A stretch of 64,000 nucleotides of DNA from Saccharopolyspora galaxeae (GTDB taxonomy: Bacteria; Actinomycetota; Actinomycetes; Mycobacteriales; Pseudonocardiaceae), in the NCBI RefSeq assembly GCF_016526145.1, contig NZ_JADDUE010000015.1, positions 54,168-118,167 on the forward strand, in the 5' to 3' direction. A program made the translations under genes and the position numbers. Below are positions 55,173 through 64,000 of this stretch, piece by piece; the stretch's first letter is position 1, and every line of letters begins with the position of its first letter. The notes beneath the pieces are model-generated. The model ran no database searches and had not been told where the DNA came from. It saw only the letters and a program-made list of their open reading frames with translations.

Positions 55173-58100
55173 CGTAGCCCCTATCGATCTGGCTCGTTAC
55201 GTCTTCGATCTCAGCTCGCGTGGGGTTCGGGTTGAGATCGTGGAACCACTTCCACTGGTTCGTGATTTCCTGGTGGACGTTGGCCCCGCGAGATCCCATC
55301 CTACTACCGGGGATCCCGCGCATGTTGGACGGCGCGTCGAAGTCGAAGTCGTGGAACTCCGGGTGGTTCCGGTACTCCTGCGGCACCGCGTGGTGGGCGT
55401 CCCAGTCCTTCGGGAGTCGCTGGAATCCGTTCTTGTTCAGCCAGGCGTTGAATCTGCCACGGTAGTTGTCCTTGCTGATGGAGGGGAATTCGGGGTCGCG
55501 TCCTGCCGCCTGGCCGCTCTGGTAGGGCGAGAGCCCTACCGGGTCCGATAACCGGAAGGGGTTGTCGACGTACGAGGTCGGGTTCGGCGCCGGTCCCAGT
55601 CCAAGCGGGTCCGCGGATGCGTAGTGTCCTGTTTCGGGCGAGTAATGCCGGTGATAGTTGTAGTAGAGTCCACTTTCCTCATCGTGGTACTGGCCGGGGA
55701 AGCGCAGCGGCGTAGCGGCGTCGTGTTCCCGTCGACCGGGCACCGTGCCCCACGTTGTCATTCGGCTATGCCAAGCGACCGTGCCGTCATCATCGACCAG
55801 CTCCGCGGGGGCGCCCACGAGATCGGCGACAATCAGGTGGAAGCGCTCGTCGATGATTTCTTGGGATGCCTCGCGGAGAGATCCGCGTTCTCGTTGGGTG
55901 ACCGGGCGGAACGTTCCTGGTTCGTAGTCCCACACCGTCACCGAAGCATTGGCGGCATTCGGGTCTTCCGCGCCTTCATGAGTGTGGGATTGCTCTGCGA
56001 GTTGGGCGCCGTCCCAGGCGAACGTGACCTGCTCGGCGATCGAGCCGTCCGCGGCGAGGCGTTGCTTGGCGGTGCGTCGCCCCAAGGCGTCGTAGCGATA
56101 GCGCCAGTGGGATCCCTCCGGTGTGGCCACACGCGTAAGCCGGTCATCGGCGTCCCAGGTGTAGCGCCATGTGGCGGGCTTCTGCGACAGGCGCTTCTGC
56201 TGCCGCAACACCAGCCGACCTTGCGCGTCGTGTTCGTAGCGGACTTTGCCGGCTCGCCGGATCAGGCTGCCGCTGTATTCGCGCTCGCCCAACGCCTCGG
56301 ACTCGCTCTCCGGCGCAGGCCACGACGCACTGGTGATGTTGCCCGCTGTGTCGTAGGCGTAGCGTTCACTCCACCCGGAACCGTGCACAGCGGTGACTCG
56401 TCCGACGTGGTCGAGGTCGAAGCGACGAGGCCCCGCGATCTGGTCCTCGATGCCGACCAAGTAGCCGTCGGGGCGGTAGGCGTAGGCACGGTGCTGGTTG
56501 TGCCTTCCGGTCGTTCCGATCACGGCCTGTGCCGTGAGCTGATGGTTGGCGTCCCATTCCTGGGTCAGCGCCACATTCGCTCCGAGGGACCTGCGAATTT
56601 CCCGCCCCGCCGCATCGTGGCTGAACCGCACCGTGCGTCCCCCGGTGTGCAGCGCGAGCGGATTGCTTCCCTCGTCGAAATCCCACACGCTTTCCGCGCC
56701 GGACGGAGTGAGTCGTCGGGTGCGCCGTCCCAGCGCGTCGTAGGTCGAGCTGAGCCTGCGGCCGTTCACGGATTCAGCGAGCACACGGCCCAGCGAGTCA
56801 CGTTCAAAGCGCACCTGTGCGTCGTCGTTGGTTGCTTCCAGCAGCCTTCCGAGGGCGTCATAGCGGAACGACGCCACAGATCCTCCACTGCGGCGTTCGA
56901 GGACCTGGCCCAGCGGATCACGGAGGAACGAGGTCGTCTCGCCCGCTCCGTTGGTGCGTGCAACGAGCTCACCGGCGGCGTCGTGCTGGTAGGTGAGGGT
57001 CCGTCCGTCGAAGTCGTGCTCGGCGGTGAGGTTGCCCGCGGCGTCGTATTCGTAGCTCCACACCAGGCCGCGCTGGTTCGTGACGCTGACGAGTCGGAGT
57101 TCGGTGTCGTAACCGAATTCCAGTCGCGTGCCGTCGGGACGGACTTCGGCCGAGGGCAGTTCGAAGTGCGTGGCTTCGGTGCGGGTGGTCTGACCGAGCG
57201 GGTCGATGTGGGTGCGGAGATTGCCCTCGCCGTCGTAGAGCCACCGTTCGGTTGCACCGTCAGGCAGGACGCGCCACGCGGGTTTTCCGTCGACGGTATA
57301 GCCGAGCCGGGTCACGCCGCCGACCGGATCGATGCTGGCCACGACGCGGCCGAAACCGTCCCGCTCATACCGGGTCGTCCCGCCGGTCGGCCCAGTAATC
57401 GCCGTCGGTAGTCCCGCCGCGTTGGTTTCGACCGTACTGGTATGCCCCAACGTGTCGGTGACAGCAGTGAGATGACCGCGCTCGTTGTAGCCGTAGGTTG
57501 TTACCGCGTCCACCGGGTCGATGACCCGGGTGAGGTTGCCAGCGTCGTCGTACTCGTGGCGTTTGAGCGTGCCGTCGGGTGCGGTCATCGTGACTGGCTG
57601 CCGCAGTTCGTTGTACTCCACGGAGATCCGGTTGCCGTCCGGTCTGAGGACGGTCGTGACGTTCCCGTTGTCGTCGTACCAGTACCTCGTGGTGCGCCCG
57701 AGGGGGTCGGTGCGCGAGGAAAGCCGCCGGTGCTCGTCCCATTCGGACAGCGTCTCGCTGCCCAACGGGGCGACCTCGCGGATGATTTTGCCGTCATCGT
57801 TGAGGTGGTATTCGGTCTGATTGCCGAGGGAGTCGATGAGGTAGGTGATCGAGTTGTCGCTGTCGTACGCCAGCGTGCAGCTGAGGAACCCGTCTGCGCC
57901 TTCCCCGCGGACGCAGCGGCCTTCGCCGTCGTAGGTGAAGCGGTACGAGCTGCCGACGCGGTCTTTCCAACCGATGATGCGACCGGCGTCGTCGTAGTCG
58001 AACCGCATCGGTTGTCCGGATGCGTTGATCACCTCGGTGAGCCGGTCTCCCCGGTAGCGGTAACGCATCAGCGGCACGTCCGCGCCGTTGTCGGCGCCGC

Positions 58101-59634
58101 ACAGATACAGCGCGGTCACGAGACGGTCGGTGCTCTCGATCCGGATCCGGTAGCCACCGCTGTGGCGGACCTCGGTGGGCAGACCGGTGTCGTCGTGGAC
58201 GAAGTCGATGCGGTGGCCGTTGCGGTCGGTGATCGCCGTGAGCGGCCAGTGCGCGTCGTGCTGCGTGAAGTGCAGGAACCGTCCCTGCTCCACGTCGGTG
58301 ATCACGTACTCGCCGTCCTCGGTACGGATCAGCGGCCATTGCGGCCCGACACGCGGGAGAACCGTGACCCCGGGCATCGGGTCCGGGTAGGCCAGCGCGA
58401 GGGCGTCGTCCGAGGCGAAATACACGCCATCGCCGTCGACTTCCAAGCGCTGGTCCAATGTGGAGGCCCAGCTCGGCCCGAATGCCTGCCCGATGCGGTA
58501 CGACGACAGGTGGGTCCGGCGCAGCACCAACGGAAGAACGCCGTCGAGCTCGACGTCAGTCTGCGTCTGCAGCATTCGCCCGCTGTTGACGTCGATCGGG
58601 TCTCCGCCCGTGGTCAGGGATTTCGTCTCGTCCGTGTGGCTGGCGAGGTCGCCGCCGTGCTTGGTGCCTCGCGCGTTCTTGGCGACCTTGGACAGGCCCC
58701 CGACCACTTTGCTGCCGAGTTTGGCTACCTTGCCGAACGGTATGACCGTTAAGGCGGTGTCGACGAGTATCGAGGTGAGACTGCCTTCGCCGGTGGCGGC
58801 GTAGATCCCGGCGTCGATGGCCAGCGCGGCGCCGCCGGTGATGCCGGCGGCGATGAGGAAGGCGCCGCCGACGGCGTTGCCGACCACCGGGATCGCCTGC
58901 AACACCACACCGATCACCGCGAGCGCGCCCGAGACGACCTTCAGCGCCGAGGAGATCTCCTTGAGCACGTCCTTGTTCTCGCGGATGAAGTCCTGACCCT
59001 GCCCGATGAGGTCGTAGCCGGCCGGGGGCTCTTTGAACCGCATCCCCTTGGCGTCGTTAATGCGATTCGTGCATTCGCGGGCCGCGGCGGTCATCTCCGT
59101 GCGCAGACCATTCGCCTTGTCCACGCAGTCCTGCCACGCCGCCCGCGCCGACGACAACGCCGCCGACGCATCCCCCGCATCCGACTCATACGCAGCACCC
59201 GGCGGCGGCGCGTGTCCGGCCGGAGCATGGGCCTGTGCGTCACGGACCTTGTCCGCATGAGCACGGTCCGCACTCTCCGCCCGCTCGACACGCCCCTCGC
59301 TGGCCTTGAGCTGCTCCCACAAGCCGGGCGCCTGATGCGCCAGCGGTCGCATCTTGCCCTGCAGCTCCGACAACCGCGACGAGAAGGTGTTCAGCGCCGT
59401 GCCGACCTGGCTGAAGGCCGTGCCGGTCACCCGCAGGTCCGGCGGCAGCTCCGAATCGATCTTGTCCCGGAACTGCTCCGCCTCCGGACCCTGGAACTCG
59501 CCGGTATCCATGCCGGTGATCCGCTCCGCCGCGTGCGACGCGGACCCGCCGAAACGGTCATACCGGCGGGCCGAACCCGCGATCGCTTCCGGTGATCCAC
59601 CCAGCGAGAACAAGTGCTCCGGAAAATCCGCCAT
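55144..59634 (-). CDS. RHS-repeat polymorphic toxin with AHH/HNH-like nuclease tail
   Basis: A 1496-residue toxin. The first 200 residues are helical and WXG100-like; a hydrophobic region follows (about 215-295), then DUF6531 (PIDVNSGRMLQTQTDVELDG), more than 15 YD/RHS repeats (RYDALGR type) and the RHS core end (PLRFPGQYHDEESGLYYNY, ending in DPVGL). The last 125 residues are the toxin: DAHHAVPQ, then NMRGIPGSR and VHQEITNQW, an HNH/AHH-type nuclease. ATG 59634 behind GGGGG is preferred. Secretion route is not evident; no PAAR or VgrG is encoded. Confidence 0.93.
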   Translation of the reverse strand: MADFPEHLFSLGGSPEAIAGSARRYDRFGGSASHAAERITGMDTGEFQGPEAEQFRDKIDSELPPDLRVTGTAFSQVGTALNTFSSRLSELQGKMRPLAHQAPGLWEQLKASEGRVERAESADRAHADKVRDAQAHAPAGHAPPPGAAYESDAGDASAALSSARAAWQDCVDKANGLRTEMTAAARECTNRINDAKGMRFKEPPAGYDLIGQGQDFIRENKDVLKEISSALKVVSGALAVIGVVLQAIPVVGNAVGGAFLIAAGITGGAALAIDAGIYAATGEGSLTSILVDTALTVIPFGKVAKLGSKVVGGLSKVAKNARGTKHGGDLASHTDETKSLTTGGDPIDVNSGRMLQTQTDVELDGVLPLVLRRTHLSSYRIGQAFGPSWASTLDQRLEVDGDGVYFASDDALALAYPDPMPGVTVLPRVGPQWPLIRTEDGEYVITDVEQGRFLHFTQHDAHWPLTAITDRNGHRIDFVHDDTGLPTEVRHSGGYRIRIESTDRLVTALYLCGADNGADVPLMRYRYRGDRLTEVINASGQPMRFDYDDAGRIIGWKDRVGSSYRFTYDGEGRCVRGEGADGFLSCTLAYDSDNSITYLIDSLGNQTEYHLNDDGKIIREVAPLGSETLSEWDEHRRLSSRTDPLGRTTRYWYDDNGNVTTVLRPDGNRISVEYNELRQPVTMTAPDGTLKRHEYDDAGNLTRVIDPVDAVTTYGYNERGHLTAVTDTLGHTSTVETNAAGLPTAITGPTGGTTRYERDGFGRVVASIDPVGGVTRLGYTVDGKPAWRVLPDGATERWLYDGEGNLRTHIDPLGQTTRTEATHFELPSAEVRPDGTRLEFGYDTELRLVSVTNQRGLVWSYEYDAAGNLTAEHDFDGRTLTYQHDAAGELVARTNGAGETTSFLRDPLGQVLERRSGGSVASFRYDALGRLLEATNDDAQVRFERDSLGRVLAESVNGRRLSSTYDALGRRTRRLTPSGAESVWDFDEGSNPLALHTGGRTVRFSHDAAGREIRRSLGANVALTQEWDANHQLTAQAVIGTTGRHNQHRAYAYRPDGYLVGIEDQIAGPRRFDLDHVGRVTAVHGSGWSERYAYDTAGNITSASWPAPESESEALGEREYSGSLIRRAGKVRYEHDAQGRLVLRQQKRLSQKPATWRYTWDADDRLTRVATPEGSHWRYRYDALGRRTAKQRLAADGSIAEQVTFAWDGAQLAEQSHTHEGAEDPNAANASVTVWDYEPGTFRPVTQRERGSLREASQEIIDERFHLIVADLVGAPAELVDDDGTVAWHSRMTTWGTVPGRREHDAATPLRFPGQYHDEESGLYYNYHRHYSPETGHYASADPLGLGPAPNPTSYVDNPFRLSDPVGLSPYQSGQAAGRDPEFPSISKDNYRGRFNAWLNKNGFQRLPKDWDAHHAVPQEYRNHPEFHDFDFDAPSNMRGIPGSRMGSRGANVHQEITNQWKWFHDLNPNPTRAEIEDVTSQIDRGYGEYFWAEPK

Positions 59635-59897
59635 CGCGACCCCCACATCACCAGGGCTCATGTCCGCGGTGGTGTGCGCCAACACCTCTGCACGGCCGAC
59701 ACCGCGACGAGCAGCACTCAAGCGCGACCACTACCCATGATCACGACAGACCGCTGAAAGTTTACGACACCGGCTCGCCCCGTAGAGACCGAACGAAGAA
59801 TCCCGCCCTCCGGAAGCTGACACCGACTGCGCCGACGAGTTCGCGTTGGTGCAGTCCGGGGAATACCGCCGCGGAGCTGGCCAGAGGCTCGTTAGTC
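59635..59897. other. Gap upstream of the RHS toxin
   Basis: 263 bases with no supported gene; the toxin promoter and the end of the NB-ARC gene's transcript should lie here. Confidence 0.4.
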
Positions 59898-62078
59898 CTA
59901 CTTGTCGATGTGTTCGCTCAGTTCGACCGCTCGGGGATCGTGCAAGTGGTCGGCCAGCGCGGCGGCCTGCTGCCATGAGTCGCCCGCGAGATCGTGCTCG
60001 CCGCGAGCGTGAGCGAGGTGCGCAGCAGCGTCCAAGATCCCGATCAGTGACCACTCGTCGCTGGCGTTCTCGGCGATCTGGTGGCCAGCGGTAAGTGCGG
60101 CTTCGGCCTCCTCATAACGGCGCTGTTGGGTACGCAACCGCCCACGGGTTTCGTGGAAGGCGGCAAGCAACGTCGGATCGACCTCGTGGTCCGGCAGGGC
60201 GTTCTCGGCGTGCTCGAGCGCCTGGTCGCAGCCCTCCAGATCACCTGCGGCAAGCCGACCACCGGCACGGAACACCCATGCCAGTGTCGGCCCGTTGGGC
60301 ACCTCGGCACGCTGGTGTGCCGCGATGGCCTCGGACAGAACCGCGTCGGCGTGGGCGGCATCAGCACCGGAGACGACCAGCCAGCGGGCCAGGGTCAGCA
60401 AGCTCCAGCCCAGGCCAGCATCGTCGGCGACCTGCCGGCGATGCTCGACCGCGACCTCGGCGAAGGTGATGGCCTGCTCGACCGCTCCGAGTTCACCGCA
60501 GATGGTGGCGCGGACGTGGGCGGCCCAGCCTTGCCCGTGGTGATCGGTCTCCGGCAGTTCCCGCGCGACTTCCGCGGCGAGTTGGTCCCACAGCGACCAC
60601 TGTTTGCGCAGCAGCGCGTAGTCCAACACCGCGCCGAGAAGGCGCCAAGCCCAGGTGTGTTCGCCGCGGCGCAGTGCGGTGCGCACGTGGATCGACCACA
60701 CGGTCCATAGGTGATCGCACCAAGCCAGCAGGGCCGTGCGGTCCGTGGTGGGCAGAGAGACCTCGAACTCGGGAGCCGGGATCTGCGGAGCGATCTGCCG
60801 GCCTGGGGCCAGCACGTCGCCGGCCGCGGCGAAGCTGGCCGCCAGCCACGCCAGGGCGCGTCCCACGCCCGCGGTCAGCCCGTCGGGCTCGTCCTCGGCA
60901 GGCTCGGTACGCGCCCACGCCAGGTGCAGGTCGAGGAAGTGGTAACCGGCGCCGGAGGGATTCAGCAGCGAAGCGTCTACGGCCGCGTCCAGCAGCCGCC
61001 GTGCCTCGGCTTGGCGCAGTCCCAGCAAGGCGGCCGCGGTCGGCAGCGGCACAGTTGGACCGAGCTGCGCAGCCCAGCGCCAGGCGCGTTGCACGTCGGG
61101 CGGCAGGGACGTGTAGGAAGCGTGGATCGTTGCCCAGAGCGGATCAGCAGGGTGGAGCAGATCGTCAGCCATGCTGGTGATTGTCGCGCGCAACGCCGGT
61201 TCGTTGAGGCCGTTATGGCGAGCTAGGGCTGCACCAACACCCGCAAGAACCAACGGCACCCCACCGGATGCGCCCGCGAGTGGGGCGACGTGGTCAGGGG
61301 ATAGACCGCTGCGACGCACCAGCACCCGCACGCACGCCTCGGACTCGAGCGGGCCGAGATGCACTCGCAGCACCGAATCGTCATCGGCTCGATGCCCACC
61401 CACACCGCGATCTCTGCTGGTCACGATGGTGATCCCCTCTGGGTGCGGCAAGCCGATCTCAGCGGCTTCCTCGCGATGCCCGGCGTCCAGGTTGTCGGCG
61501 ACCACCAGCAGCTGCCGTTGGAGCGTCGCCTCGCGGTAAACCGCGCGCACCTGTCCCGGATCACCGCCGGGGTCCGCACCCAACGCGCGGCACCACGACG
61601 CCACCACCGCCGTAATCTCCGCACCCGGCACATTCGGCGTCCAGCCGCGAAAGTCACCGAACAACTGGCCATGCGGCACCAGCTCGTCCTCGATCAAGCG
61701 GTGCCCGAGTTCGATGGCCAGCGCGGTTTTCCCGATGCCGCCCGGCCCGGTGATGATCAGCGCCGGGCGCGGTCGGGATCGGCACCACGCCAACGCCTCC
61801 TCAACCACCTCGCAGCGCCCGGTGATCCAGGAGCGCCGTGGGAGCTGCGAGGGCACCAACGACGGGCCGTGCCCGGCCAACCGCCGATGCACATCAACGA
61901 GACCCGGATCGCCCAACACCCGGGCGAAGATCTCAGCGGTCTTCGCGCTCGTGCGGCGCGTGCCGCGCACGGCGTGCGAGACGGTGCCGATGTTGATGTC
62001 GGCCTTGCGCGCGAGCGTGCGCGTTGACCATCCCCGCTCGGCCATGCGCTGAGTCAGGCGCTGCCGGAACTCCTCCAC
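59898..62078 (-). CDS. XRE-NB-ARC-TPR transcriptional regulator
   Basis: A 726-residue signal-transducing regulator. An XRE helix-turn-helix lies at about 17-45 (STRTLARKADINIGTVSHAV), then a NB-ARC ATPase with P-loop GPGGIGKT at 111-118 and GVPLVLAGVG typical of the winged-helix region, then TPR helices from about 430 to the end. GTG 62078. It resembles STAND regulators of secondary metabolism or defence; target unknown. Confidence 0.92.
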   Translation of the reverse strand: MEEFRQRLTQRMAERGWSTRTLARKADINIGTVSHAVRGTRRTSAKTAEIFARVLGDPGLVDVHRRLAGHGPSLVPSQLPRRSWITGRCEVVEEALAWCRSRPRPALIITGPGGIGKTALAIELGHRLIEDELVPHGQLFGDFRGWTPNVPGAEITAVVASWCRALGADPGGDPGQVRAVYREATLQRQLLVVADNLDAGHREEAAEIGLPHPEGITIVTSRDRGVGGHRADDDSVLRVHLGPLESEACVRVLVRRSGLSPDHVAPLAGASGGVPLVLAGVGAALARHNGLNEPALRATITSMADDLLHPADPLWATIHASYTSLPPDVQRAWRWAAQLGPTVPLPTAAALLGLRQAEARRLLDAAVDASLLNPSGAGYHFLDLHLAWARTEPAEDEPDGLTAGVGRALAWLAASFAAAGDVLAPGRQIAPQIPAPEFEVSLPTTDRTALLAWCDHLWTVWSIHVRTALRRGEHTWAWRLLGAVLDYALLRKQWSLWDQLAAEVARELPETDHHGQGWAAHVRATICGELGAVEQAITFAEVAVEHRRQVADDAGLGWSLLTLARWLVVSGADAAHADAVLSEAIAAHQRAEVPNGPTLAWVFRAGGRLAAGDLEGCDQALEHAENALPDHEVDPTLLAAFHETRGRLRTQQRRYEEAEAALTAGHQIAENASDEWSLIGILDAAAHLAHARGEHDLAGDSWQQAAALADHLHDPRAVELSEHIDK

Positions 62079-62214
62079 GGCCCGAGCGTGAACCAGTTGT
62101 CATCGGCGAGCACACGTCGCTGCTAGCCCAAATAGGTGAACCTCGGGGGATTGCCGCAACCGCAATCCCCGGCAAAGCTGCCGATCAGCATCGGCAGCTC
62201 AGCACGGTGCCGAC

Positions 62215-62478
62215 ATGGACACAGCAATCGATACCCCAGCGGGACACCGGCCCGCGAAAACCCCGCCGCTCGGATTCCTGCTCGCCTGGGAGGCAGGCTC
62301 GGACACCGCCGCCGTTTCGCCGGTCCAACGCGACGGCGCACTCGGCTACCCGCGATTCGTGGTCCTCGGGAAGGCGACCCTGCACCGCTTGTCCGACCAC
62401 GCGACCAGCACCCCCGTAGGCGTACTGCGGCTGCACCTCCGGTCCGCACCGACCGCGCTGGAGGTGGTGACGCCGTGA
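62215..62478 (+). CDS. Small hypothetical protein
   Basis: An 87-residue soluble protein divergent from the NB-ARC regulator. LLAWEAGSDTAAVSPVQRDG and VVLGKATLHRLSDH show no known motif. The stop overlaps the GTG of the next gene, so they form an operon. Confidence 0.6.
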   Translation: MDTAIDTPAGHRPAKTPPLGFLLAWEAGSDTAAVSPVQRDGALGYPRFVVLGKATLHRLSDHATSTPVGVLRLHLRSAPTALEVVTP

Positions 62479-62840
62479 GCACGACCACCCGCCGCGTCCG
62501 GACGACGTTCCTCGGCGGCGCCGCCTTCGTCGCGGCACTGCTAATGGCCGCTGCGGGCCCGCCCGCCAGCGGCGACACATTCGGCTGCGTGGCCACCCTG
62601 GACCTCCCAGATGAGGCGGTCCGGGCAGACAACCAGTGCCCTAGCACGGAAATCTGGGTCGGCATCGACCGGTTCGGCGTCGACGGGCCCTGCGTGCCGA
62701 TCCGCGGAGTGTTCACCGGCGACTCGCGCTACGGCACTCACGTGATCTGGAATCGGCAGCAGGCGAACGGCGGCCACGCGCGCGACGTGTACGAGTGCCC
62801 TCCGCCGGGTGCGGAGCGCGCGATAGCGCGCCACCCCTGA
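62475..62840 (+). CDS. Small secreted protein
   Basis: A 121-residue protein with a signal peptide (FLGGAAFVAALLMAAAG; cleavage near ASG-D). The mature part has four cysteines (GCVATL, NQCPST, GPCVPI and ECPPPG), suggesting two disulfides outside the cell. GTG 62475 overlaps the preceding stop. Family not recognised. Confidence 0.7.
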   Translation: MSTTTRRVRTTFLGGAAFVAALLMAAAGPPASGDTFGCVATLDLPDEAVRADNQCPSTEIWVGIDRFGVDGPCVPIRGVFTGDSRYGTHVIWNRQQANGGHARDVYECPPPGAERAIARHP

Positions 62841-63007
62841 CGCCTGAGTGCTGACGATTCGTCTGACACCGCGGCATCGGCTTGGCTTTCCCGGAGTGAC
62901 CCTGCCGAGGCGCCCATCACGGGTGGGTTCACATGCCGCACCCACCGCACAGGCGTTGACCGCCTCCGAAGTTGATCAGAAGGCAACACCTATGCCTAGG
63001 AGTACTC

Positions 63008-63670
63008 ATGAGCCAAGACGTGGCATGGCCGACGTTCCCACTGGGGCTGTTGGGATTCGAGAACTACGAACTTCGTCGCCAGATCGAGTTCTGGCGGGAT
63101 TACACCGCCGAGTTGGAGCGGGAGTTGGCGCGGGTGAGTTCCCAGGCATGGGACACCGTGGCCGAGGTTCCTCTCCGGGCCGTATGGGAATCCATTGTGG
63201 ATGCCCGTCTGGCCGAAGAACCCGACCGTACTGCGGTGGTTTGGGCCGATCTCGACCAGTTCAAGCAGCTGAACGACCGGTACGGACACCTGGCCGGGGA
63301 CGCAGTTCTGCGTGAAGTGGCGCGGCGCTTGGAAGAAGCCTTCGCCGCCCATGCTCCGGTGGTGACCCGTCTCGGAGGAGATGAGTTCGGCGTTGTGGTC
63401 CGCGATCTCGATCCGGAAGCCGATCTCGCGCGGTTCGCCGCGTTGATGGACGAGCCGGTCTTGCTGCCGCATGGCCGCTCGGTGCGCGTTGCTGCCTCGG
63501 TGGGCTTCGCCCGCGCCAGCGAACTTGTACCCGGCGCCAGCAGAGACGAGCTGTTGCGGCGTGCGGACGCGGGTGCGTATGCCCACAAATCCCACCACCT
63601 ACCGGGCGCACCGAGTCCGCGTTCCCGCAAGCGCGTCGCGGCGACTGACGTGTTGGGAGCGGTGCAATGA
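63008..63670 (+). CDS. GGDEF-domain diguanylate cyclase
   Basis: A 220-residue protein: a short helical coil (about 20-48) that could dimerise, then a GGDEF domain with WADLDQFKQLNDRYGH and intact GGDEF at 123-127. It should make cyclic di-GMP. The RxxD inhibitory site normally found upstream of GGDEF is absent, so no product feedback is expected. No membrane or sensor domain. ATG 63008 follows TAGGAG. Confidence 0.93.
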   Translation: MSQDVAWPTFPLGLLGFENYELRRQIEFWRDYTAELERELARVSSQAWDTVAEVPLRAVWESIVDARLAEEPDRTAVVWADLDQFKQLNDRYGHLAGDAVLREVARRLEEAFAAHAPVVTRLGGDEFGVVVRDLDPEADLARFAALMDEPVLLPHGRSVRVAASVGFARASELVPGASRDELLRRADAGAYAHKSHHLPGAPSPRSRKRVAATDVLGAVQ

Positions 63671-63697
63671 ACCGCAGAGAGAGAACGGGCTTCGGGC

Positions 63698-63886
63698 ATG
63701 GGCACGATGCTGTGCGGCCTGGTCGCCGCTCCGTTGGTGACGATCGGGCTGATGCCGTGGCTGCCGCGATGGACCTGGTGGATGCCCGGGCTGGTGGGCG
63801 GTGGGTTGGCGGTGCTGTCCGCGGCGGTGCAGGCGCGGTTCGGTTCGGACCCAGTGTGGGCGGCGTGGTGGTGGCTAGCTGTATGA
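63698..63886 (+). CDS. Small membrane protein
   Basis: A 62-residue hydrophobic peptide with two helices (LCGLVAAPLVTIGLMPWLP; GLVGGGLAVLSAAV) joined by a Trp-rich turn. It follows the GGDEF gene by 27 bp and may be co-transcribed. No strong ribosome site is visible. Confidence 0.5.
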   Translation: MGTMLCGLVAAPLVTIGLMPWLPRWTWWMPGLVGGGLAVLSAAVQARFGSDPVWAAWWWLAV

Positions 63887-64000
63887 GGCCATGACGTTGG
63901 TGACGCCGGTGGAGAGCCGGGATGCTGGTGGCTGATCTCCGGCGGCAGTGTGTGGCCGATGGTAGTTGTAGTGCACGTTCCAGACCGCCAGAGCCGCGGT
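63875..64000 (-). CDS. IS481-family transposase, C-terminal end only in window
   Basis: The minus strand reads VWNVHYNYHRPHTAAGDQPP then SRLSTGVTNVMASYS and a stop at 63875-63877. This is the conserved C-terminus of IS481/IS3-like DDE transposases. The rest of the gene is beyond the right edge. A mobile element therefore starts or ends here. Confidence 0.8.
   Translation of the reverse strand, partial: TAALAVWNVHYNYHRPHTAAGDQPPASRLSTGVTNVMASYS

Noticed and set aside
55624..57411. 595-codon open frame on the plus strand
   Set aside because: Mirror frame of the RHS repeats. Val- and Gly-rich with no domain.
40130..64000. Calling the whole right part a defined integrative element
   Set aside because: Only one possible attachment end is visible; no integrase, relaxase or second tRNA copy lies in the window, so the extent cannot be set.

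Overview
The window is high-GC actinomycete DNA. Codon use, GTG and TTG starts with strong purine-rich ribosome binding sites, an actinobacterial Mce operon, PaaX-type and XRE/DUF5753 regulators and a class I FxLD lanthipeptide locus all suggest a filamentous member of the Pseudonocardiales (Saccharopolyspora or Amycolatopsis type). The genus is an inference.

Region 1 (about 1-35.7 kb) looks like a catabolic island for a hydrophobic substrate. A long minus-strand run (20608 down to 3600) encodes a cytochrome P450, its ferredoxin, an SCP2-like carrier, two YrbE permeases, an MceG-like ATPase, six MCE-domain proteins, an MMPL/RND membrane protein, a parvulin-type foldase and a small membrane-anchored putative metal-binding protein. 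Around it lie two zinc alcohol dehydrogenases, an aldehyde dehydrogenase, a ferredoxin reductase, a hot-dog thioesterase, a two-subunit molybdenum hydroxylase, an acyl-CoA dehydrogenase, an acyl-CoA ligase and two PaaX-family regulators. Inferred route: Mce import, P450 hydroxylation, alcohol to aldehyde to acid, CoA activation, then beta-oxidation. The substrate cannot be read from the sequence; steroid, terpenoid and aromatic alcohol are all possible. Decayed pieces of further catabolic genes (EtfA, a CaiB-type CoA-transferase, an acyl-CoA dehydrogenase) lie at 27.6-28.8 kb.

Region 2 (35.7-40.1 kb) is a gene-poor scar: a possible TetR remnant, a broken IS110 transposase, a multiply frameshifted MFS transporter with an intact small membrane protein behind it, and the 3' half of a tRNA-Pro(GGG) gene that starts at the anticodon loop and is flanked by a terminator and paired TCCTCCCA repeats. 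This looks like an integrase attachment site and probably marks the edge of an integrated element lying to the right.

Region 3 (40.1-54.5 kb) holds a lipoprotein, a creatininase-family hydrolase, a zinc-ribbon/TPR regulator, small conserved proteins, a HAD-Nudix fusion, an XRE/DUF6879 operon, and an FxLD-type class I lanthipeptide cluster: PCMT-like methyltransferase, 61-aa precursor, full-length LanB, LanC and a second stand-alone thiopeptide-type protein. No dedicated transporter or leader protease is visible.

Region 4 (54.6-64 kb) carries an RHS polymorphic toxin with an AHH/HNH-like nuclease tail and an overlapping SUKH-type immunity gene, a large NB-ARC/TPR regulator, small secreted and membrane proteins, a GGDEF protein without an I-site, and the end of an IS481 transposase that runs off the window.
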